A stretch of 64,000 nt of DNA from Hungatella sp. (GCA_009712635.1 WASS01000020.1:629208-693207); one strand, 5' to 3'. Positions 33,592 to 43,701 are shown, counted from the first letter of the stretch. The notes: generated by a model from the letters alone, not told the origin. Numbers and translations are program-made.

Positions 33592-35721
33592 CTACAGATG
33601 CAGTACTCGGGATTTAATTTCTTTCGTCTTTCCTGTATTCCAGAAATTTTCTCCTAAATAACCGCAGGTTCTTCTTGTTACGTTCATGCGGTTTTTATCT
33701 TTATTATGGCACTGAGGGCATTCCCATTCCATGTCATCATTAATAATAATCTCTCCGTCATAACCGCATGCCTGGCAATAGTCTGACTTGGTATTGAATT
33801 CAGCATACTGAATGTTATCGTAGATAAACTTAACCACATCTTCCATGGCTTCTAAATTATGCCGCATGTTTGGAACTTCCACATAGGAAATAGCGCCGCC
33901 GGAAGAAATCTTCTGGAACTGGCTTTCAAAATTAAATTTCGTAAATGCATCAATATGTTCTCTTACGTCTACGTGATAAGAGTTGGTATAATAACCCTTA
34001 TCCGTTACATCAGGAATACTGCCAAAACGTTCTCTGTCTATCTTGGCAAAACGGTAGCAGAGAGATTCTGCCGGAGTTCCGTAAAGACCGAAACCAAGAC
34101 CTGTCTCCTCTTTCCATCTGTCAACCGTCTCCCGCATGTGGTTCATGATACGAAGGGCAAACTCCTCACCCTCAGGTGTGGTGTGGCTGACCCCTTTCAT
34201 AAGCCTTGTGGTCTCATACAAACCAATATATCCAAGAGAAATGGTGGAATACCCGCCCTGAAGCAGTGCATCGATTGTCTCTCCCTTTTTCAGCCTTGCA
34301 ATGGCTCCGTACTGCCAGTGAATCGGACTTACATCAGATACGGTTCCTTCCAGTGATTTGTGCCTGCACATCAGCGCTTCATAGCAAAGACTTAACCGTT
34401 CTTCTAAAAGGTTCCAGAAGGTTTCTTCATCTCCCTTTGCTATAATTCCAATCTGAGGAAGATTTAAGCTAACCACACCCTGATTAAATCTGCCTTCAAA
34501 CTTATAGTTTCCGTTCTCATCCTTCCAGGGAGAAAGGAAGCTGCGGCAGCCCATACAGCTGAACACATTGCCTTCATAGTATTCCCGCATCTTCTTTGCG
34601 GAAATATAATCCGGATACATGCGCTTGGAGGAACACTGAACAGCAAGCTTTGTGATATAATCGTATCTTCCGCCCTTTAAGCAGTTGTTCTCATCAAGAA
34701 CGTAGATCAGCTTTGGAAATGCCGGCGTTACATAGACACCGGATTCATTCTTGATGCCTTCCAGTCTCTGGCGGAGAACTTCTTCCACAATCATGGCATT
34801 TTCATTAATATATTCATCCTGATCGTCCAGGCATAAAAACAGTGTCACAAAAGGTGCCTGTCCATTGGTGGTCATCAGAGTATTGATCTGATACTGAATA
34901 GTCTGAACACCAGACTTTAGTTCATCCCTTAAACGGATGGAAGCCATCTTCTCTATCATCTCTTCCGATACGGAATCACCAAATTCCTCTTTGATCTGCT
35001 TGTGGAATTTATTGCTGCTTTTCCGCAGATATTTTCCCAGATGACGGATATCCACAGACTGGCCTCCGTACTGATTGCTGGCAACAGCCGCAATAATCTG
35101 GGTCATGACGGTACAGGCCACCTGAAAGCTCTTGGGGCTTTCAATCATCTTTTCATTCATCACAGTGCCGTGGTCTAGCATATCACCAATGTTGATCAGA
35201 CAGCAGTTAAAAATCGGCTGAACAAAATAATCGGCATCATGAAAATGAATGGAGCCCTGCTCATGAGCAAGTGAAATCCGTTCCGGCAGAAGCATTCTCT
35301 TTGTTAAATCTCTGGATACTTCTCCTGCAATGTAATCTCTCTGAGTCGATGCAAGAATGGTATTCTTGTTGGAGTTTTCCTCAGCCAGTTCTTTATTCTC
35401 ATTCTTAATCAGTTTTAAAATTGATTCATCCGTTGTATTGGCTTTCCGTAACAATGCTCTTTGGTAACGGTAAATGATATACTTTTTAGATAATGTATAT
35501 TTGTTGTTGTTTACAAGACCGCTTTCGATCATGTCCTGAATGGTTTCCACATTCATCACATCTTCTGAACGGCTTTCCACATCATCTAAAATGGCATCTA
35601 TCATGTCTTCGCCAGCCTGCTCAGTAAACTCCACCTCAGCATTCGCTTTGAGTATCGCCTTGATGATCTTATCTCTGTCATACTCCACAATTCTGCCGTC
35701 GCGCTTTTGTACTTTTATCAT
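33592..35721 (-). CDS. nrdD: Anaerobic (class III) ribonucleoside-triphosphate reductase
   Basis: A 709-residue class III reductase making dNTPs from NTPs without oxygen. The ATP-cone is at about 3-95 (IKVQKRDGRIVEYDR), the catalytic barrel follows, and the C-terminus holds a four-Cys zinc site (CQAC and CPQC) and the glycyl-radical stretch RRTCGYLG with Gly687. I start at the ATG at 35721; a GTG at 35730 in frame is an alternative. NrdR-type boxes and a promoter lie upstream. nrdG follows directly. Confidence 0.96.
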   Translation of the reverse strand: MIKVQKRDGRIVEYDRDKIIKAILKANAEVEFTEQAGEDMIDAILDDVESRSEDVMNVETIQDMIESGLVNNNKYTLSKKYIIYRYQRALLRKANTTDESILKLIKNENKELAEENSNKNTILASTQRDYIAGEVSRDLTKRMLLPERISLAHEQGSIHFHDADYFVQPIFNCCLINIGDMLDHGTVMNEKMIESPKSFQVACTVMTQIIAAVASNQYGGQSVDIRHLGKYLRKSSNKFHKQIKEEFGDSVSEEMIEKMASIRLRDELKSGVQTIQYQINTLMTTNGQAPFVTLFLCLDDQDEYINENAMIVEEVLRQRLEGIKNESGVYVTPAFPKLIYVLDENNCLKGGRYDYITKLAVQCSSKRMYPDYISAKKMREYYEGNVFSCMGCRSFLSPWKDENGNYKFEGRFNQGVVSLNLPQIGIIAKGDEETFWNLLEERLSLCYEALMCRHKSLEGTVSDVSPIHWQYGAIARLKKGETIDALLQGGYSTISLGYIGLYETTRLMKGVSHTTPEGEEFALRIMNHMRETVDRWKEETGLGFGLYGTPAESLCYRFAKIDRERFGSIPDVTDKGYYTNSYHVDVREHIDAFTKFNFESQFQKISSGGAISYVEVPNMRHNLEAMEDVVKFIYDNIQYAEFNTKSDYCQACGYDGEIIINDDMEWECPQCHNKDKNRMNVTRRTCGYLGENFWNTGKTKEIKSRVLHL

Positions 35722-35738
35722 TCCTGTCACCCTAACCT

Positions 35739-35784
35739 ATTCAATATTTTGTGTATTTTTATTTCTTCGCACTACATATAGTGC
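35739..35784 (-). promoter_or_regulatory. Pair of NrdR-box-like operator sites before nrdD
   Basis: A 16-bp palindrome GCACTATATGTAGTGC (35769-35784, minus strand) closely matches the NrdR box ACACTATATATAGTGT. A weaker match, ACACAAAATATTGAAT, lies at 35739-35754, about three helical turns away. The sites sit at and after the expected start of transcription, as expected for repression. Confidence 0.75.
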
Positions 35785-35790
35785 TTTTTA

Positions 35791-35818
35791 ATTATACACC
35801 ACCCAGAAGAAATGTAAA
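35791..35818 (-). promoter_or_regulatory. Promoter of nrdDG
   Basis: Minus-strand TTTACA (35813-35818) and TATAAT (35791-35796) are 16 bases apart and abut the first NrdR box. Confidence 0.7.
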
Positions 35819-35834
35819 GGAGATTTTTGGAATT

Positions 35835-36458
35835 TTAACGGATAAAATTAGTCCAGACCTTCTCCTCTTTCTCCGGAAGACTGATTCCTGCTGACTTTCC
35901 AGCCTCAATGCATTTTAAAAGCCACGCCATATTTTTTCCCAGTGTTCTCATCGTATAAAGACCTTCTAAATCCTGCTCCACTTCCTCAGGAGTTCTTCCA
36001 TGTACCATATTCCAATAGGAAGAGGAAATCAAAGGCATCTGGGCAATGGTAAAATACTTATTTAAGGCATCAAGGGTTGCAGTTGTACCCGCTCTTCTGG
36101 CAGAAGCAATGGCTGCTCCCGGCTTGTAAGCAAACTCTCTGCCCCCTGCATAAAAAAGACGGTCAAGGAAGGAAAATAAAGCTCCATTGGCAGATGCGTA
36201 ATAAACCGGTGAGCCTACGATAAGGCCATCTGCCTTCTTCATCTTTTCAATAAACTCATTGACCGGATCATCCTCAAATACACAGGCACCAATTTTCATA
36301 CATGTTCCGCATGCGATGCATCCGTGAATGGCTTTATTACCCAAATGAACCAGTTCTGTGTGAATACCCTCTGCATGTAAAGCCCCTTCCACTTCAAGTA
36401 AGGCCCGATTGGTGCAGCCCTCTTTATGAGGACTTCCATTTAACAGTAATACTTTCAT
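35835..36458 (-). CDS. Flavodoxin-fold NAD(P)H-dependent FMN reductase
   Basis: A 207-residue flavoprotein of the NADPH-dependent FMN reductase / iron-sulfur flavoprotein superfamily. The FMN phosphate loop is NGSPHKEGCTNRA (residues 7-19); GSPVYYASANG (near 82-92) holds the isoalloxazine ring. A HGCIACGTC-x5-C cluster near residues 45-60 resembles the compact Cys motif of clostridial iron-sulfur flavoproteins. It probably handles electrons from NAD(P)H or ferredoxin to an unknown acceptor. It lies 19 bases after the helicase start region, divergent from nothing; its own upstream region is short. Confidence 0.85.
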   Translation of the reverse strand: MKVLLLNGSPHKEGCTNRALLEVEGALHAEGIHTELVHLGNKAIHGCIACGTCMKIGACVFEDDPVNEFIEKMKKADGLIVGSPVYYASANGALFSFLDRLFYAGGREFAYKPGAAIASARRAGTTATLDALNKYFTIAQMPLISSSYWNMVHGRTPEEVEQDLEGLYTMRTLGKNMAWLLKCIEAGKSAGISLPEKEEKVWTNFIR

Positions 36459-36477
36459 GACTCACCCTGTCCTTTCT

Positions 36478-39400
36478 TTAATCCAGCAGCCCCAGCAAAT
36501 CTTCTTTCGTCAGATTGCTTAAGGAAACTGTACCCTCTGTTATAATCTGCTCTGCCAGATCCCGTTTGGATTCCTGTAGTTTTAAAATATTTTCTTCAAT
36601 GGTTCCTTTTGTAATCAGCTTAAATACCGTCACCTGTTTGTCCTGACCGATTCTGTGAGCCCGGTCTGTCGCCTGATTCTGTGCTGCTACGTTCCACCAG
36701 GGATCAAAGTGAATCACCATATCTGCAGCAGTTAAATTAAGGCCGGTTCCACCTGCTTTTAAGGAAATAAGAAACAGGGGAATCTCATCATTTTTAAAGG
36801 AATTAACCATATGAAGCCGTTCTTCCTTGGGTGTGCCCCCTGTGAGCATATAGCAGGAAATCCCTTCTCCCTTAAGTCTTTTTTCAATGATCTCAAGCAT
36901 GGAGGTAAACTGGGAAAATAAAAGGATTTTATGTCCTCCTTCCACGCCATTCTTAATTAAATCAACGCAGGTTTCCAGTTTTGCCGAATCTCCTCTGTAA
37001 TTATCATAACATAAATGGGGATCACAGCAGATCTGGCGCAGCCTTGTAAGCTCTGCCAGTATCTGTATGTTATCTCTTCCGCTTCTGCCTTCCCTGCCTT
37101 CCAGTTCTGTCTTTAAACGGTAGGCATTGGCTGTATATAAATCCTTTTGCTCTCTGTCAAAAGCAGAGTATACCACAGTCTCCAGCTTGTCAGGCAGCTC
37201 CTTTAATACGTCTTTTTTCAGTCTTCGTAAAATAAAAGGACCGATCAGGCGGTGAAGGCTTTCCAGTACCCATCGCTCCTGGTTCTTTACAATCGGCATT
37301 TCATACTCTTTCTTAAACTTCTGGTAATGGAAGAGGAAACCAGGCATCAGGAAATCAAAGATACTCCAAAGTTCAGAAAGACGGTTTTCGATGGGGGTAC
37401 CGGTCAAGGCAAACCTGCACACGGCATCCACTGTTTTTACCGCCTTTGCACTCTGGGTAGATGCGTTTTTGATGTACTGGGCCTCATCAATGATCTGGAA
37501 ACGGAATGGTATTCCTTCATAAAGGTCTATATCACGTTTCAGCAGATCATAGGAAGTGACAACCACAGTTCCCTTCTCTAAATTCTCTAACTGTTCTTCT
37601 CTCTCCGGTGCTGTACCAGTAACAGTTATTACCTGTAACGACGGTGCAAAGAGATGGATCTCATTTTCCCAGTTATAGACAAGAGAAGCCGGACAGACCA
37701 CCAGAAAGCTGGCATCCGGATTTCTCTGGGCCTCATCAAGGATTAATGCTATGACCTGTATAGTCTTTCCAAGTCCCATATCATCAGCCAGTATTCCGCC
37801 GAATCCATATTTGTCCAGAGTCTTAAGCCAGCGGTATCCCGTCTTCTGGTACCCTCTGAGCACAGACTTAAGGGAATCCGGTATCTCAAAATCACTGTCC
37901 TCTACGGATTTCATCCCACGTACCACTGCTTTGTACAGCTGGTCCCTGTATAATGTTATGCCGCTTTCTTCTTTAAAAAGACCATCCAGATAAAGAGCTC
38001 TGTATTTCGGCAGGCGGAAATTTTTATTCTCCAGCTCACCTGGATTTAATCCCAATCCCTCAACAAGCTTTGCGATGGTAATGAGACCATTATCCTCAAG
38101 ATTCACGAATTCTCCGCTTTTTAGCCGGTAGTATTTCTTTTTTCTGCTGTATTCAGATAAAAGCCTGGCTAAATCCTGACCGGTTAATTCACCTGCATCC
38201 ACATCCAGCTCAAGCCAGTTTCCTGTACTTTTCACACCCACAGAAATTTTAGGGGGCGGAAGCACTTTCAGCTTTTTAAATGATTCCGAAAAATAAACCT
38301 CTCCTACAGTCATGAATTCTCTGATTCCTTCTGTAAGCAGACGGTATACTGCTTCTTCGTCATCCTTGATCGCCGGATAATCTGATTCATATTCCCTGTA
38401 TTTAAAATATTTTGTGATCATCTGGCTGATGCGAAATTCTCCCGGCACATCTCTGCAGACGGTTCGGGGCAGTTTTTCATCTTCAACGGGCTGAAAGGAA
38501 TAGGTGCCATAAGAAAGGGTGGGACGTAAAATCAGTTTACTGGGATCATCACTGTCAAAATCAAACCTGGCTCTTAGTTCCTCCGGCTTAAAAGACTCCA
38601 GATCAAGACTGCCCGAATCAATGGTACAGTAAGAAGCGATCCTTTTTAATACCCGTTCATAAAAAAGAGGCATATCGTTATTATTAATAACTGTTTCACA
38701 CTCCACGCCATAACCGCTCATCATCTGGTCTAAAAAAACGCCAAGGGTCTCACTGCAAGGCTGGTCACAACAAGACAGATTTTTTAAATCTCCTAGGTAC
38801 AGACGGTTTTCCCCCTTTACAACCAGGAGCTTCTTATCTATGGATATACGGACTCCATCTCTGCCCTCACGGGCCGCCGTCACAGTCAGATCCGGATTAC
38901 GCCCGGAGATCTTCAGCTGTCTTTTCTCCCCTCTGTGATCCTCAAATTCCAGAGTCGTGCCTTTCATAATTCCAAAAAACCGGTCTCTTGCCGTCTTGCT
39001 TAAGTTTAAATAGCGCATGACCGGACGTGCAGAAAAGGAGCTTTTCTGCATCTGCTCATACTGTTCGCAGTATCCATTAATGGATTCCAGCAAAAAGTCC
39101 AGAAGTGGACGGCTCTCCTTTACAAAGACAGAGCGGTTATGATAAAAAGCAAGATTTTTGCCATATTCCACATAAGTTCCATGATCCATGGCATCTGCAA
39201 ACGCCGCTAAATCCTTAACAAGATAAAGGCGGTCTCTGCCAAGCTTTACTTCCAGTTTTACCTCTCTGCGGTTAACCAGGACGGAGACCAGAAGTGAAAT
39301 CTGTTCTTCCTGGCCCTCACTCATAATTCTGGCAACTTCCCCGTTGGTATACTCGCGGATCATGGCTCTCGCCTGGGCAGATGTGGTAACCGGCTTTCCC

Positions 39401-39624
39401 TGATTCCCTGATTCCTGTTCTTTATAAGCCTTAAAAAGAGCCTGACAGTGAGGGCACATCCCGCGGTAGGAATTTCCCTGAGCGCAGGAACAAGAGTAGT
39501 CAAATACCTGACTACCCTTGATATGAAGACTTGCTTTATATTCTTTTCCCTGATCTTCCACCAATGCCTTAACTCCGGTTTCACCCTTCCAAAATGCATT
39601 GGCAGTTATCTGTGATACTTTCAT
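36478..39624 (-). CDS. SNF2-family helicase with N-terminal SWIM zinc finger
   Basis: A 1048-residue SNF2/DEAD-like ATPase. A SWIM zinc finger lies at the N-terminus (C45, C47, C57, H59). The middle region (about 200-580) is the bacterial SNF2-associated domain. The ATPase core follows: DDMGLGKTIQ (motif I, near residue 620), a DEAQ box (motif II), LTGTPIENR (motif III), and the C-terminal half with FSQFTSM, LKAGGTGLNL and QATDRAHRIGQ (motifs V-VI). Bacterial forms such as RapA relatives or YqhH-like proteins translocate on DNA or act on RNA polymerase; the exact role here is unknown. The flavoprotein gene at 36458 follows... upstream 39646 is argS on the same strand. Confidence 0.92.
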   Translation of the reverse strand: MKVSQITANAFWKGETGVKALVEDQGKEYKASLHIKGSQVFDYSCSCAQGNSYRGMCPHCQALFKAYKEQESGNQGKPVTTSAQARAMIREYTNGEVARIMSEGQEEQISLLVSVLVNRREVKLEVKLGRDRLYLVKDLAAFADAMDHGTYVEYGKNLAFYHNRSVFVKESRPLLDFLLESINGYCEQYEQMQKSSFSARPVMRYLNLSKTARDRFFGIMKGTTLEFEDHRGEKRQLKISGRNPDLTVTAAREGRDGVRISIDKKLLVVKGENRLYLGDLKNLSCCDQPCSETLGVFLDQMMSGYGVECETVINNNDMPLFYERVLKRIASYCTIDSGSLDLESFKPEELRARFDFDSDDPSKLILRPTLSYGTYSFQPVEDEKLPRTVCRDVPGEFRISQMITKYFKYREYESDYPAIKDDEEAVYRLLTEGIREFMTVGEVYFSESFKKLKVLPPPKISVGVKSTGNWLELDVDAGELTGQDLARLLSEYSRKKKYYRLKSGEFVNLEDNGLITIAKLVEGLGLNPGELENKNFRLPKYRALYLDGLFKEESGITLYRDQLYKAVVRGMKSVEDSDFEIPDSLKSVLRGYQKTGYRWLKTLDKYGFGGILADDMGLGKTIQVIALILDEAQRNPDASFLVVCPASLVYNWENEIHLFAPSLQVITVTGTAPEREEQLENLEKGTVVVTSYDLLKRDIDLYEGIPFRFQIIDEAQYIKNASTQSAKAVKTVDAVCRFALTGTPIENRLSELWSIFDFLMPGFLFHYQKFKKEYEMPIVKNQERWVLESLHRLIGPFILRRLKKDVLKELPDKLETVVYSAFDREQKDLYTANAYRLKTELEGREGRSGRDNIQILAELTRLRQICCDPHLCYDNYRGDSAKLETCVDLIKNGVEGGHKILLFSQFTSMLEIIEKRLKGEGISCYMLTGGTPKEERLHMVNSFKNDEIPLFLISLKAGGTGLNLTAADMVIHFDPWWNVAAQNQATDRAHRIGQDKQVTVFKLITKGTIEENILKLQESKRDLAEQIITEGTVSLSNLTKEDLLGLLD

Positions 39625-39645
39625 AACCCCTCACATCCGTTCCAT

Positions 39646-41415
39646 TTACATACGTTCCGGTGCTTCAATACCAAGTACTCCGATGCAGCCATTCAGCACA
39701 TCCTTTGCCAGACCAATCAGACCGATCCATGAGGCCTGCTGTTCTTTATTCTCTTCAGAGATGATCTTTGTATCATGATAGAAGCGATTAAATGAATTGG
39801 CTAATTCATAGACATACTGGCATATTTTATGAGGAGCCAGCTCCAGGAAAGAGCTTTCTGCCACTTCATTGTATCTGGACAGCTGGAGCATTAAATCTTT
39901 TTCAGAATCTGAAGCAGCGGGAAGAATCTTTTCCTCTCCCTGATACTTATCCTCCAAAGTCTGGTACTTTGCCAGAATGGATTTAATACGTACAATGGTA
40001 TAGAGGATGTAAGGACCTGTATTTCCTTCAAAGGATACGAACCGGTCCATATCAAAGATATAATCCTTTGCAGCCTGATTGGATAAATCCCCGTATTTTA
40101 AAGCTGCCATTCCCACGATTTTTGAAGTTTCTCTGGCTTCTTCCTCCGAAACAGAACGATTCTCCATAATCTTTTCATAGGCAGCCTGGCTGATATCGGA
40201 AATCAGAGTTTCCAGACGCAGCACGCCGCCGTCTCTTGTCTTAAATGGTTTTCCGTCTTTGCCATTCATGGTACCAAAGGCAAGATGAGACATCTTTTTA
40301 TCGGCATGAACAAAGCCTGCTTTTTTCGCAACACGGAACACCTGGGTAAAATGAAGTTCCTGGCGTTTGTCTGTTACATAGATATACCAGTCCGGCTTTA
40401 TCTCTTTCTCCCTTTCGATAATAGTACCAAGATCAGAGGTGGAGTATAACGCTGCTCCGTCGGACTTTCTGATAATACATGGAGGCAGTTCCTTGGAATC
40501 TCCATCCATAGCCACATCAACCACAAGAGCGCCCTGACTTTCATAGGCAAGTCCTTTTTCGGTCAGTTCTTCAATCACCTGGGGAATATAGGTTTCCGCA
40601 TCACTTTCGCCCTTCCATAAATCAAAGGTGACATTGAGGCTGCCATAATTCTTCTTTAAATCAGCAACGGAAACATGAATAATATGCTGCCAGATGGCAC
40701 GATAGGGAGCATATCCATTTTGCAGCTTTAAGGTTGCTTCATGGGCTCTCTTACTGAAAGATTCATCCTCTTTGGATTTTAAACTGGCCGCAGGATAAAT
40801 CTCTTCTAACTCTGTAATGGTAAATGGGGCATCTTTTGGATATTCACCTTCAAATGACTCATCAAAGTAGGGTAGCTCCGGCTTTCTGTCTCTTAATTCT
40901 TCTATAATCAGGCCCATCTGAAGACCCCAGTCTCCCAGATGAACATCACCGATGATGTTATGTCCCAGGAAACGGCCCATGCGCTTAATGCTCTCTCCAA
41001 TAACAGCAGAACGCAGGTGTCCTACATGAAGAGGCTTCGCCACATTGGCACCGCCGTAATCTACTACGATGGTCATAGGCTCATCTGTTTTTTCACAGCC
41101 GCACTGGTCTTCTCCAGCCATCTTGTTCATATATTCTGCCAGATAACCGGCATTGATCTTTAAGTTAATAAAACCAGGCATCACCGCTTCCACCGTTTCA
41201 AAAGCGTGACTTGCTAAAAGTTTTGACACCACTTCCGATGCGATATCAAACGGTTTCTTTTTATAAGCTTTGGCTGCCGCCATGGCTCCGTTGCACTGGT
41301 ACTCGCAAAGATCCGGACGGTTGGATAAAGTCACCTTTGCATAAATTTCATCGTATCCGCAATCTGCAAAAGCTGTCTTCATCTCTGCCGTAATTAAATC
41401 AAGAATCTTCTTCAT
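39646..41415 (-). CDS. argS: Arginyl-tRNA synthetase
   Basis: A 589-residue class I synthetase charging tRNA-Arg. The HIGH motif reads HVGH within ANVAKPLHVGHLRSA (near residue 130). The KMSKS region is the relaxed GKPFKTRDGG typical of many ArgRS. The N-terminal additional domain and the C-terminal anticodon-binding domain (DALR type, from about 465) are present. It precedes the SNF2 helicase gene by 21 bases on the same strand. No T-box was seen upstream. Confidence 0.97.
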   Translation of the reverse strand: MKKILDLITAEMKTAFADCGYDEIYAKVTLSNRPDLCEYQCNGAMAAAKAYKKKPFDIASEVVSKLLASHAFETVEAVMPGFINLKINAGYLAEYMNKMAGEDQCGCEKTDEPMTIVVDYGGANVAKPLHVGHLRSAVIGESIKRMGRFLGHNIIGDVHLGDWGLQMGLIIEELRDRKPELPYFDESFEGEYPKDAPFTITELEEIYPAASLKSKEDESFSKRAHEATLKLQNGYAPYRAIWQHIIHVSVADLKKNYGSLNVTFDLWKGESDAETYIPQVIEELTEKGLAYESQGALVVDVAMDGDSKELPPCIIRKSDGAALYSTSDLGTIIEREKEIKPDWYIYVTDKRQELHFTQVFRVAKKAGFVHADKKMSHLAFGTMNGKDGKPFKTRDGGVLRLETLISDISQAAYEKIMENRSVSEEEARETSKIVGMAALKYGDLSNQAAKDYIFDMDRFVSFEGNTGPYILYTIVRIKSILAKYQTLEDKYQGEEKILPAASDSEKDLMLQLSRYNEVAESSFLELAPHKICQYVYELANSFNRFYHDTKIISEENKEQQASWIGLIGLAKDVLNGCIGVLGIEAPERM

Positions 41416-41512
41416 CGGTTTTATGATCTCCTTTTTTCTATTCCAGAAATTTCTAAGCTAAATAACAATTATATTACAAGTACAAAAAAAAATCAAACCA
41501 TTTAAGACAGAA

Positions 41513-41538
41513 AGAAAAAAAGACCGGATATCCCGGCC
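41513..41538 (-). terminator. Terminator of efp
   Basis: A 7- to 8-bp GC-rich stem (arms 41522-41528 and 41531-41538) is followed in the minus direction by TTTTTTT, 13 bases after the efp stop. Confidence 0.7.
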
Positions 41539-41550
41539 CTTTTAATCTGA

Positions 41551-42108
41551 TTAAACTCTGGACAGGTATTCACCTGTACGTGTATCAATCTTAATCTTAT
41601 CACCCTGTTCAACAAATAAAGGTACGTAAACCACTGCACCGGTTTCTACGGTAGCTGGCTTGGTTGCTCCCTGAGCAGTATCACCCTTAAATCCTGGCTC
41701 TGTATCAGTAATAACCAGTTCCACAAATAACGGAGGCTCTATAGAGTATACCTTACCATTGTAAGAGCATACCTTTACTGTATCATTCTCTTTCACAAAC
41801 TTTAATGCATCTCCAACGACATCATCGCTTAATGCAACCTGTTCATAGCTGCTGGTATCCATAAAGTTATGAAGATCTCCATCGGCATACAGATACTGCA
41901 TGTCTACTCTGTCGATTCTTGCCTGGGGAAACTTCTCTGTCGGGCGGAATGTGCGCTCTACAACGCCGCCGTTTACCACATCTTTAATCTTTGTTCTTAC
42001 GAAAGCAGCACCTTTACCAGGTTTCACGTGCTGAAACTCCATAATCTGATATACAGTACCATCGATCTCCAATGTGATACCGTTTCTAAAATCACCCGCT
42101 GATATCAT
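41551..42108 (-). CDS. efp: Elongation factor P
   Basis: A 185-residue EF-P, which helps ribosomes stalled at Pro-Pro. The three beta-barrel domains are complete; Lys32 sits at the tip of the first domain in KPGKGAAF, as in the Bacillus-type EF-P that is modified on lysine, not the Arg type. The C-terminal TRTGEYLSR is standard. AAGGAGG precedes the ATG. It is expressed from its own unit with a terminator. Confidence 0.97.
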   Translation of the reverse strand: MISAGDFRNGITLEIDGTVYQIMEFQHVKPGKGAAFVRTKIKDVVNGGVVERTFRPTEKFPQARIDRVDMQYLYADGDLHNFMDTSSYEQVALSDDVVGDALKFVKENDTVKVCSYNGKVYSIEPPLFVELVITDTEPGFKGDTAQGATKPATVETGAVVYVPLFVEQGDKIKIDTRTGEYLSRV

Positions 42109-42325
42109 AAATGATATTCCTCCTTGAATTCTCTTCTTAACCTTTTATATTCTATACTAAAATAAATTCATTTTCAACCGTTTTTTTGCAAATATCTCCT
42201 TTTTTCTTAGCAATATAGTCAATTGCAACTAAAAAAGAGGTCTGCATGTCCCATAGAACAATTTTCTCATCAGGTATTATAACCGGAAAAGATTAAATCT
42301 ACCCGTAGTTCCAGTCAGCAGCCTT

Positions 42326-42835
42326 TTATATGTTTCTTTTTTTATCTTTACGGTAAAAATGCAAAACAACGAACTCCAACAGCCTCTTAAGTCTGATCTG
42401 AATCTCTTCTTTTGGATGAATCCGGCTGACCAGAATGCTGTAGATCCCAGCCCTCTTTGCGCCAAATACATCGGTAAAAAGCTGGTCTCCTACAAATATT
42501 GTATTGGAAGAATTGGTACCCATAAGCTTCATGGCCCGCTGATACCCTTCCACTCCAGGCTTTCTTCCTTTAAAAATAAAATTAAGACTGCCTGCATCCT
42601 TAGCGAAAGCGGACACTCTCGGTTCTTTGTTGTTGGATAAAAGACAGGTTTCCATTCCCAGCTCATGAAGCCTTAAAAACATCTTCTTTGCCCGGTTGTC
42701 CGCCGGTGCCCCATGGGGAACAAGGGTATTGTCAATATCAAAAATAATACCCCTGATTCCTTTTTTATAAAAATCCTCAAAGGGTATTTCATACGTGGAA
42801 TTTACGTCTTCATCTGGATAAAATTTCTGAAACAT
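42326..42835 (-). CDS. yqeG: YqeG family HAD-IIIA phosphatase
   Basis: A 169-residue HAD-superfamily hydrolase. Motif I is FDIDNTLV near residue 33, motif II LLSNN near residue 63, motif III/IV FVGDQLFTDVFGAKRAG near 115-130. YqeG proteins of Firmicutes dephosphorylate small phosphates (phosphatidylglycerol phosphate phosphatase activity has been linked to some relatives). It lies 7 bases after nrdR on the same strand, probably co-transcribed. Confidence 0.9.
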   Translation of the reverse strand: MFQKFYPDEDVNSTYEIPFEDFYKKGIRGIIFDIDNTLVPHGAPADNRAKKMFLRLHELGMETCLLSNNKEPRVSAFAKDAGSLNFIFKGRKPGVEGYQRAMKLMGTNSSNTIFVGDQLFTDVFGAKRAGIYSILVSRIHPKEEIQIRLKRLLEFVVLHFYRKDKKRNI

Positions 42836-42842
42836 GGCTCTC

Positions 42843-43295
42843 CTATTTCTTTAATAATTTTCCTATTTCTTCCATAAAGGTATTCACATCTTTAAACTCT
42901 CTGTAAACAGAGGCAAACCTTACATATGCCACTTCATCCACTTCCTGAAGCTTTTTCATAACCAGCTCTCCAATGACGGTGCTTTCTACTTCTTTTTCTT
43001 CCCTGTTAAATACCTGGGTTTCAATCTCATCTACCATGGCAGCGATCTGCTGGGAAGAAACCGGTCTTTTGTGGCAGGAGTGAAGAATTCCTGATTCTAT
43101 CTTGGATCGGTCATAAACCTCTCTGGAATTATCTTTTTTAATAACCATAAGCGGCATGGTTTCCAGCTTTTCATAAGTGGTAAACCTCTTACCGCACTTT
43201 TCACATTGTCTGCGGCGTCTGATCGAACTGTTGTCGTCTGCCGGTCTGGAATCAATGACCTTTGTATCTGCCTCGTTGCAAAATGGACATTTCAC
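42843..43295 (-). CDS. nrdR: Transcriptional repressor NrdR (GTG start)
   Basis: A 150-residue repressor of ribonucleotide reductase genes. The zinc ribbon ligands are C3, C6, C31 and C34, and the ATP-cone domain follows from about residue 48. It senses ATP/dATP and binds pairs of NrdR boxes, such as those before nrdD at 35739-35784. The start is a GTG at 43295 with AGGAGG nine bases upstream; the open frame extends 33 codons further without support. It stands upstream of yqeG on the same strand. Confidence 0.96.
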   Translation of the reverse strand: MKCPFCNEADTKVIDSRPADDNSSIRRRRQCEKCGKRFTTYEKLETMPLMVIKKDNSREVYDRSKIESGILHSCHKRPVSSQQIAAMVDEIETQVFNREEKEVESTVIGELVMKKLQEVDEVAYVRFASVYREFKDVNTFMEEIGKLLKK

Positions 43296-43381
43296 GCCTC
43301 GGATCCTCCTGTCTTTCGGACTGTAACTTTTATTATGTATATCATAACTTACAATCCTTAGATTCGCAAGCCCATCTTCCA

Positions 43382-43642
43382 TTAAATACCGCATTTTTCC
43401 GTTGCTTTTTCCAAATCCACGTTAACCAGTATGATATCAGGGCCTACCTGTCTGATATCACAAAATGGAATTACATATTCTCTTTCCCGTACCAGAAAGC
43501 CGCAAAAGCATCCGGGACCTGGCACAATGATAGCCAGCAGACAGCCGGTTTCCATATCAAAATCCACATCTCCAACAAAACCAAGACGTCTGCAGTCGCA
43601 GATATTAATCACTTCTTTTTGCTTCAGATCGCAAATGCGCAT
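43382..43642 (-). CDS. ylmC: YlmC/YmxH family sporulation protein
   Basis: An 86-residue PRC-barrel protein of the YlmC/YmxH type: it starts MRICDLKQKEVINICDCRRLGFV (shown in part: CDLKQKEVINI), has GDVDFD and an IPFCDIRQVGPDIILV strand. The families are expressed during sporulation in Bacillus, role unknown. GGAGG lies eight bases before the ATG at 43642; a GTG at 43651 in frame is less likely. It precedes nrdR on the same strand. Confidence 0.9.
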   Translation of the reverse strand: MRICDLKQKEVINICDCRRLGFVGDVDFDMETGCLLAIIVPGPGCFCGFLVREREYVIPFCDIRQVGPDIILVNVDLEKATEKCGI

Positions 43643-43701
43643 AAGACACACCTCCTATAGTGTATTCTATGCGCATGCAAATCCTGTGACACGGTTTCAA
43701 A

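Noticed and set aside
33592-35730. GTG at 35730 as nrdD start
   Set aside because: Possible, but the product would start three residues earlier than usual and ATG at 35721 fits the family N-terminus.
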